From Algoriphagus winogradskyi (GTDB taxonomy: Bacteria > Bacteroidota > Bacteroidia > Cytophagales > Cyclobacteriaceae), in assembly GCF_900182815.1 (NCBI RefSeq), contig NZ_FXUA01000002.1:62001-126000 (forward strand): a stretch of DNA of 64,000 nucleotides, written 5' to 3'. Under the pieces are notes generated by a model. The model saw nothing but the letters and a program-made list of their open reading frames with translations, had not been told where the DNA came from and did not search any database. The position numbers were made by a program, and so were the translations under genes. How positions within the stretch are numbered: the first letter of the stretch is position 1; every line of letters begins with the position of its first letter. This document shows positions 59,748 through 64,000 of the stretch, piece after piece.

Positions 59748-61040
59748 TTGGCCCAACTAATTGAAAAAACTAGTTTGAACAGTACATCTATTTTTCGGTA
59801 CGTACTACTCTGGATCGTTTTGAGTCTGCTAATCGGCTTACTTTCAGGGTCTGCCTCAGCTATTTTTCTGATTGCCCTGAATTGGGCAACTGATTATCGG
59901 GAATCTCATCTCTGGATCATTGGATTTCTGCCAATTGCAGGATTTGTGATAGGCTGGAGTTATTACCGATTAGGGGAAAATTCTGTAAAAGGAAATAACC
60001 TTTTACTCGATGAACTCTACAAATCCGAAAAGCCCATTCCACTTAGAATGACTCCTTTGGTCCTTTTAGGGACAGTTTTGACACATTTATTTGGTGGTTC
60101 GGCTGGACGAGAAGGTACTGCCGTGCAAATGGGAGGATCACTTGCAGACCAACTCACTAACTATTTTAAAGTTGATCCAGCAGATCGAAGAATCATATTA
60201 ATAGCTGGAGTTTCAGGTGGATTTGCCTCTGTTTTTGGGACACCGCTGGCTGGAGCAATATTTGCGTTGGAATGGATGCTTCATCGGAAAATCCGATGGA
60301 AATCGCTCTTTCCTGCCTTTTTGACAGCATTCGTGGCAAATTGGGTTTGTAGCTCACTTTTCGGAGTTGCACATACGCATTATTTGGTGGATCTGGTGCC
60401 GCCGCATACTTTGATGAACCTACTCTGGATCATTCCAGCTGGAATTGCATTTGGGTTATCCGGGAGATTATTTGCCCAAAGCAATCATTTTTTTTCTCAT
60501 CTATTTTCTAAACACATCTCCTACCCACCGCTTCGCCCGGTCATAGGCGGACTGGTGATCGCGGGAATTGTATACTTTTCGGACAGTACGACCTACATCG
60601 GACTAGGTATACCCAGGATAGTAGAAGCTTTCGAGACTCCATTACCTTGGTACGATTGGTTGGCGAAAACTGGCCTGACCAGCTTTACTTTGGGTGCTGG
60701 CTTCAAAGGTGGAGAAGTAACACCACTGTTCTTCACAGGAGCTACCCTGGGTAATGCCCTTGCTACTTGGATTCCACTTCCCTTGGCCTTGATGGCAGGT
60801 ATGGGTTTTGTCGGTGTGTTCTCGGGAGCCACCAACACCCCATTGGCATGTACAGTAATGGGAATGGAGTTATTTGGATATGAAACAGGGATATATTTGG
60901 GAATTGCTTGTTTGATAGCCTACCTTTTCAGTGGCAAATCGAGTATCTATTCATCACAAAATCTGGATAAGAAATTCCATTTGTATCCTGCAGAAGGGAT
61001 TTTTAACTTTTCCAGAAAAAAGTCCCAAGAGAAAGATTGA
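59748..61040 (+). CDS. CLC-type transporter, fluoride (CLC-F) pattern
   Basis: A 430-residue CLC membrane protein with no CBS domains. Its pore motifs are those of fluoride/proton antiporters (CLC-F): GNNLL at residues 82-86 where chloride CLCs have GSGIP, GREGTAVQ (120-127) where they have GREGP, and GGEVTPLF late in the sequence. The frame has no ATG before residue 100, so the start must be TTG (59748; 59775 is an alternative). I see no fluoride (crcB) riboswitch in the short leader. It probably exports fluoride; function as another halide exporter is possible. trkH follows after 27 bases on the same strand. Confidence 0.78.
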   Translation: MAQLIEKTSLNSTSIFRYVLLWIVLSLLIGLLSGSASAIFLIALNWATDYRESHLWIIGFLPIAGFVIGWSYYRLGENSVKGNNLLLDELYKSEKPIPLRMTPLVLLGTVLTHLFGGSAGREGTAVQMGGSLADQLTNYFKVDPADRRIILIAGVSGGFASVFGTPLAGAIFALEWMLHRKIRWKSLFPAFLTAFVANWVCSSLFGVAHTHYLVDLVPPHTLMNLLWIIPAGIAFGLSGRLFAQSNHFFSHLFSKHISYPPLRPVIGGLVIAGIVYFSDSTTYIGLGIPRIVEAFETPLPWYDWLAKTGLTSFTLGAGFKGGEVTPLFFTGATLGNALATWIPLPLALMAGMGFVGVFSGATNTPLACTVMGMELFGYETGIYLGIACLIAYLFSGKSSIYSSQNLDKKFHLYPAEGIFNFSRKKSQEKD

Positions 61041-61067
61041 TATTCCTTTAAAGTCTATTGCTAACCC

Positions 61068-62882
61068 ATGAAGTTCAAGCTGAAAATTTTTTCTAACCCT
61101 GATCGCAATATCATCTTTCTCAATAAGGTGATTAAGGTGCAGGAAAAAGTCGTTCAGATCAGTAGCATGTTTGCCTTTGGTCTCTTGCTATTTCATTTTG
61201 GGTATTCTACAGACCCTCAAAATGAGGTCACTGCTTCTGAGCTCTTCAACATCTCCCTAATCCTCATAGGAGTTGGTTATCTTCTTAGAGTTTTATTGGT
61301 AGAAAAATCAATTTTTCCTGCACGTGTAATCCTTGAGTTACTTCTTTCGCTTTTAATGATTCTTACTTCATTAGTCCGCTGGAATGTGCTAGGAGATGAA
61401 ATAACTCAATTGGTTTTGGATTTCACAGCACATTATCATCTCATTAATGGTCTGGTTATCGTCTTATTTTTCATAGAGCTCAGCAAATTTAGTCTCACCA
61501 TAAATGAACTAAAACTCAGCCCTTCATTAGTTTTTATACTCTCTTTCATTCTGCTCATCTTCGTGGGAACGGGCCTGCTAAGCCTTCCTGAAGCTACTAC
61601 TAGGGATATAAGCTTCATAGACGCCTTGTTCACGGCGACTTCTGCTGTATGTGTCACGGGCCTGATCGTACTGGATACTGCCAAGGATTTCACGTTTTTT
61701 GGCCAGGTAGTAATTATGATTTTGTTCCAAATTGGTGGACTTGGAATCATGGTATTCACGAGTTTCTTTGGCTTCTTTTTTAAGGGTAGTTATTCCATAG
61801 AAAACAGACTTTTCATACGTGATTACATCAATGAGAACAATGTAAATGAGATTTATACAACCCTATTTAAGATCATTTCCTTTACCGTTTTGGTGGAAGG
61901 ATTCTGCGCCTTTTTGATCTATCATTTTACCGACTCTGCACAATTTTCAGGCCGTGGAGATCAGCTATTCTTTTCGCTTTTCCACGCGATCTCAGCTTTT
62001 TGCAATGCAGGGTTTTCTACGCTAAGCAACGGGCTCTATGAGGAAGGTTTCCGAGAAGCTTATAATATGCATTTGGCGATTGCACTGGCGATTGTACTTG
62101 GTGGAATAGGTTTTCCTGTAGTGCTGAATTATTATTCTTATGTAAAGCACCTAGTAGTAGGCTATGTGAAAAGTATCCTCGGGATAGAAAAATACAGACA
62201 TACCCCAAGAGTATCCAGCGTCAACACACGATTGGTAGTATATACTACCGGCATTCTCCTGGTAATCGGTATGGTCGTCTATGCAATATCAGAGCAGGGG
62301 CATACCCTAAAAGGACTGAGTCCCTATGGTAAATTTGTGACTACAGTTTTTGGGGCAGTGACCCCAAGAACTGCGGGGTTCAATACGGTGGACATGCGGG
62401 AATTAGCTGTTCCCACCGTTCTGGTTTACCTTTTTCTAATGTGGATCGGCGCTTCGCCTGGATCTACAGGAGGAGGGTTAAAAACAAGCACATTTGCGGT
62501 AGCTATGCTTAACACATTTAGCATAGCTTCTGGCAAAACAAGAGTAGAGGTATTCAGACGGCAGATTTCAAATGAGACACTGAAGAAAGCATTTGCGGTG
62601 ATTTCCCTTTCGGTGTTGGTCATGGGTTTAGGAGTTTTCCTCCTGATGGTTTTTGATCCCGAGCTCCCCATGATTGATGTTGCTTTCGAAGTTTTTAGCG
62701 CATTTTCAACAGTAGGACTCACGCTAGGCATTACCTCACAATTAAGTTTAGGAAGTAAATTAGTATTGATGGTAATAATGCTTATCGGAAGGGTGGGAAC
62801 ACTCACGATTTTAATTGCAATCGTTCGTAGGATAGGAGAACAACGGTACAAATACCCTGAGGAAACCGTTTATATAACGTAA
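61068..62882 (+). CDS. trkH: Potassium uptake protein, TrkH/KtrB family
   Basis: Channel subunit of a Trk/Ktr potassium uptake system, 604 residues, long for the family. The four pore loops with the filter glycines are seen in TATSAVCVTGLIV, HAISAFCNAGFSTLS, VTPRTAGFNTVD and FSAFSTVGLTLGI. The TrkH core starts only near residue 150 (LSPSLVFILSFILLIFVGTG); before it lies an extra part with about four membrane helices (residues ~30-140) not present in standard KtrB. The regulatory partner gene follows after ten bases. Driven by ATP or Na+/H+ gradient depending on the subclass. Confidence 0.93.
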   Translation: MKFKLKIFSNPDRNIIFLNKVIKVQEKVVQISSMFAFGLLLFHFGYSTDPQNEVTASELFNISLILIGVGYLLRVLLVEKSIFPARVILELLLSLLMILTSLVRWNVLGDEITQLVLDFTAHYHLINGLVIVLFFIELSKFSLTINELKLSPSLVFILSFILLIFVGTGLLSLPEATTRDISFIDALFTATSAVCVTGLIVLDTAKDFTFFGQVVIMILFQIGGLGIMVFTSFFGFFFKGSYSIENRLFIRDYINENNVNEIYTTLFKIISFTVLVEGFCAFLIYHFTDSAQFSGRGDQLFFSLFHAISAFCNAGFSTLSNGLYEEGFREAYNMHLAIALAIVLGGIGFPVVLNYYSYVKHLVVGYVKSILGIEKYRHTPRVSSVNTRLVVYTTGILLVIGMVVYAISEQGHTLKGLSPYGKFVTTVFGAVTPRTAGFNTVDMRELAVPTVLVYLFLMWIGASPGSTGGGLKTSTFAVAMLNTFSIASGKTRVEVFRRQISNETLKKAFAVISLSVLVMGLGVFLLMVFDPELPMIDVAFEVFSAFSTVGLTLGITSQLSLGSKLVLMVIMLIGRVGTLTILIAIVRRIGEQRYKYPEETVYIT

Positions 62883-62892
62883 TCGAGAAGAC

Positions 62893-63582
62893 ATGAAATA
62901 TATAATAGTAGGAATTGGAAATTTCGGAGGCTATCTAGCCAAGCGCTTGACTAATCTAGGTCACGAAGTGATTGGCGTGGATTCTAGTGAAAGTCGGATA
63001 GAGTTGATCAAAGATAGCATCACGCACTCTATCGTAATGGACGCCACAGATCAGGCAGCCGTAAAAAACCTCCCCTTAAAAGACACTGATGTCGTCATCA
63101 TAGCGATCGGGGAGGATATCGGGGCTTCTATCATGAGCACAGCTATTTTTAAACAATTAAAGTCCAATCGTATCATCGCGCGAGCTATCAACCAACTTCA
63201 TGAAACAGTAATTCAAGCCATCGGCGTAGACGAAATCATTCACCCAGAGGAGGAAACTGCCGATCGTCTGTCGAAACGCCTAGAGATGAAAGGCGTCCTG
63301 GATTCCTTGGAGATCTCTGATGAATATAACATCGTAGAGGTAAAAGTGCCTAGCCGATATGTGGGAATGACTGTAGCAGAAGCAGACATCAGAAAAGAAT
63401 TTTACCTCAATATCCTTACGATTATTAAAATAGAGCAGCGAAAAAATCTTTTAGGAATTAATACGCCATACAAAAACGTGATCGGAGTAGTAACACCAGA
63501 ATACAAATTCGAAAATGAGGATGTGTTGCTGCTTTTTGGGAAAATAAAAAACATACAAGATTTTCTAAAGCTCGGAGATTAA
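62893..63582 (+). CDS. trkA: Potassium uptake regulatory protein, TrkA/KtrA family
   Basis: A 229-residue soluble ring-forming subunit that gates the TrkH partner by binding nucleotides. The N-terminal RCK/TrkA-N domain opens with MKYIIVGIGNFGGYLAKRLTNLGHEVIGVD (GxGxxG and the acidic strand end), and the TrkA-C domain covers about residues 140-220. The short gap of ten bases to trkH indicates one operon. Its 3' end overlaps the convergent channel gene by four bases. Confidence 0.94.
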   Translation: MKYIIVGIGNFGGYLAKRLTNLGHEVIGVDSSESRIELIKDSITHSIVMDATDQAAVKNLPLKDTDVVIIAIGEDIGASIMSTAIFKQLKSNRIIARAINQLHETVIQAIGVDEIIHPEEETADRLSKRLEMKGVLDSLEISDEYNIVEVKVPSRYVGMTVAEADIRKEFYLNILTIIKIEQRKNLLGINTPYKNVIGVVTPEYKFENEDVLLLFGKIKNIQDFLKLGD

Positions 63583-64000
63583 AATAGCTTTTCTCCACAA
63601 TTTTTGCAGTAGTTATCTGCTGCATGAATTGGGCTAAATCTGCATTTTGGGCATCTGTTATTTTCTAACAGTTTCTCGTCCTTCCTTTTCTGTGCCGCCA
63701 TTTCTGATGAAACAATCCCCGTAGGCACAGCAATTATTGCATAACCCAACAGCATAATTAGCGACGAAACTAACTGTCCGAGAGGAGTCACGGGATAAAT
63801 ATCTCCAAAACCCACCGTTGTCAAAGTCACTATCGCCCAATACATTCCGATTGGTATACTAGTAAAGCCGTGCTGTGGCCCTTCGATAATAAACATGAAC
63901 GTGCCCATGATCAGTACAATTGTCACCACAAAACCTATGAAAATCAGTATTTTGTGAGAACTCGATTTCAGAGATTTAGTTAAATACTCCGCCTCCGCGA
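63579..64000 (-). CDS. Voltage-gated-type potassium channel with C-terminal zinc ribbon, cut by the window edge
   Basis: Only the 3' part of the gene is present; the frame stays open to the right edge (first visible residues AEAEYLTKSLKSSSHKILIF, like an S4-S5 linker and S5). The selectivity filter is intact in TLTTVGFGDIYPVTP, with the S6 helix after it. The C-terminus is a zinc ribbon: Cys-x2-Cys in RCPKCRF and Cys-x2-Cys in NYCKNCGEKLF. Convergent with trkA and overlapping it by four bases. The missing part should contain S1-S4. Confidence 0.9.
   Translation of the reverse strand, partial: AEAEYLTKSLKSSSHKILIFIGFVVTIVLIMGTFMFIIEGPQHGFTSIPIGMYWAIVTLTTVGFGDIYPVTPLGQLVSSLIMLLGYAIIAVPTGIVSSEMAAQKRKDEKLLENNRCPKCRFSPIHAADNYCKNCGEKLF

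Noticed and set aside
1-64000. tRNA, rRNA, CRISPR arrays, insertion sequences or prophage
   Set aside because: I saw no cloverleaf-like sequence, regular repeat-spacer pattern, transposase or integrase, or terminal inverted repeats; gene content reads as ordinary chromosome.

Overview
The window looks like chromosomal DNA of a Bacteroidota bacterium, most likely a Cytophagales/Cyclobacteriaceae (Algoriphagus-like) member. The signs are the run rng – 29-residue AURKAIP1/COX24-like mini-protein – TPR protein – HU – mutY – ssb – gldE, two beta-propeller-like (DUF4221-type) lipoproteins, TonB-dependent receptors with CarboxypepD_reg-like N-termini, paired DUF3857/transglutaminase proteins, weak or absent Shine-Dalgarno sequences and TAnnTTTG-like promoter motifs. 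Taxonomy is inferred from gene content only. I see no rRNA, tRNA, insertion sequence, prophage or CRISPR array; most of the window is ordinary core and accessory chromosome.

Layout. 0-8.6 kb: a truncated membrane protein, a lipoprotein, then the RNA/DNA maintenance block (rng, COX24-like mini-gene, TPR protein and HU leftward; mutY, ssb and gldE rightward). 8.9-14.9 kb: gltBD glutamate synthase. 15-22.3 kb: LTxxQ periplasmic protein, type II NADH dehydrogenase, yebC, yjjX, an unknown secreted protein, an M28 peptidase and a CLC chloride transporter with CBS domains. 22.3-22.76 kb: an AT-rich gap with three perfect and one near-perfect DnaA box, a candidate replication origin or DnaA-binding locus. 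22.8-28.1 kb: mtgA, a methyltransferase and two DUF3857 proteins, one of which appears to have lost its catalytic cysteine. 28.3-41.1 kb: MaoC hydratase, lipoprotein, TonB receptor, Mn-type SOD, tadA, two phosphate-transporter-like proteins in divergent orientation, deoC overlapping a saccharopine-dehydrogenase-like gene, and a leftward cluster of TRIC-like channel, methyltransferase and patatin.

41.2-48.3 kb: VOC protein and a BioF-like PLP enzyme, three tandem related mini membrane proteins, a lipoprotein resembling an (alpha/alpha)6 glycosidase without its barrel, a TlpA-like thioredoxin, YjbQ, TfoX-N protein, a small lipoprotein and an FAH-family enzyme. 48.4-51.1 kb: a TPP riboswitch leading a TonB-dependent receptor, probably for thiamin uptake. 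51.1-55.6 kb: a membrane protein, an exported amidohydrolase and a large M14 peptidase. 55.7-58.7 kb: the most unusual segment, with three tandem PLDc_N-like mini membrane proteins (the third only 57 aa), a three-helix membrane protein, and one 674-residue protein that joins an ABC-transporter ATPase domain to a MutS-type ATPase. 58.8-64 kb: a TIGR01777 epimerase, a CLC-F-type (fluoride) antiporter starting at TTG, a trkH/trkA potassium uptake pair and a convergent, truncated potassium channel with a zinc ribbon.

A recurring feature is compact 3' ends: several transcription-terminator-like hairpins contain the stop codon of the gene they close.
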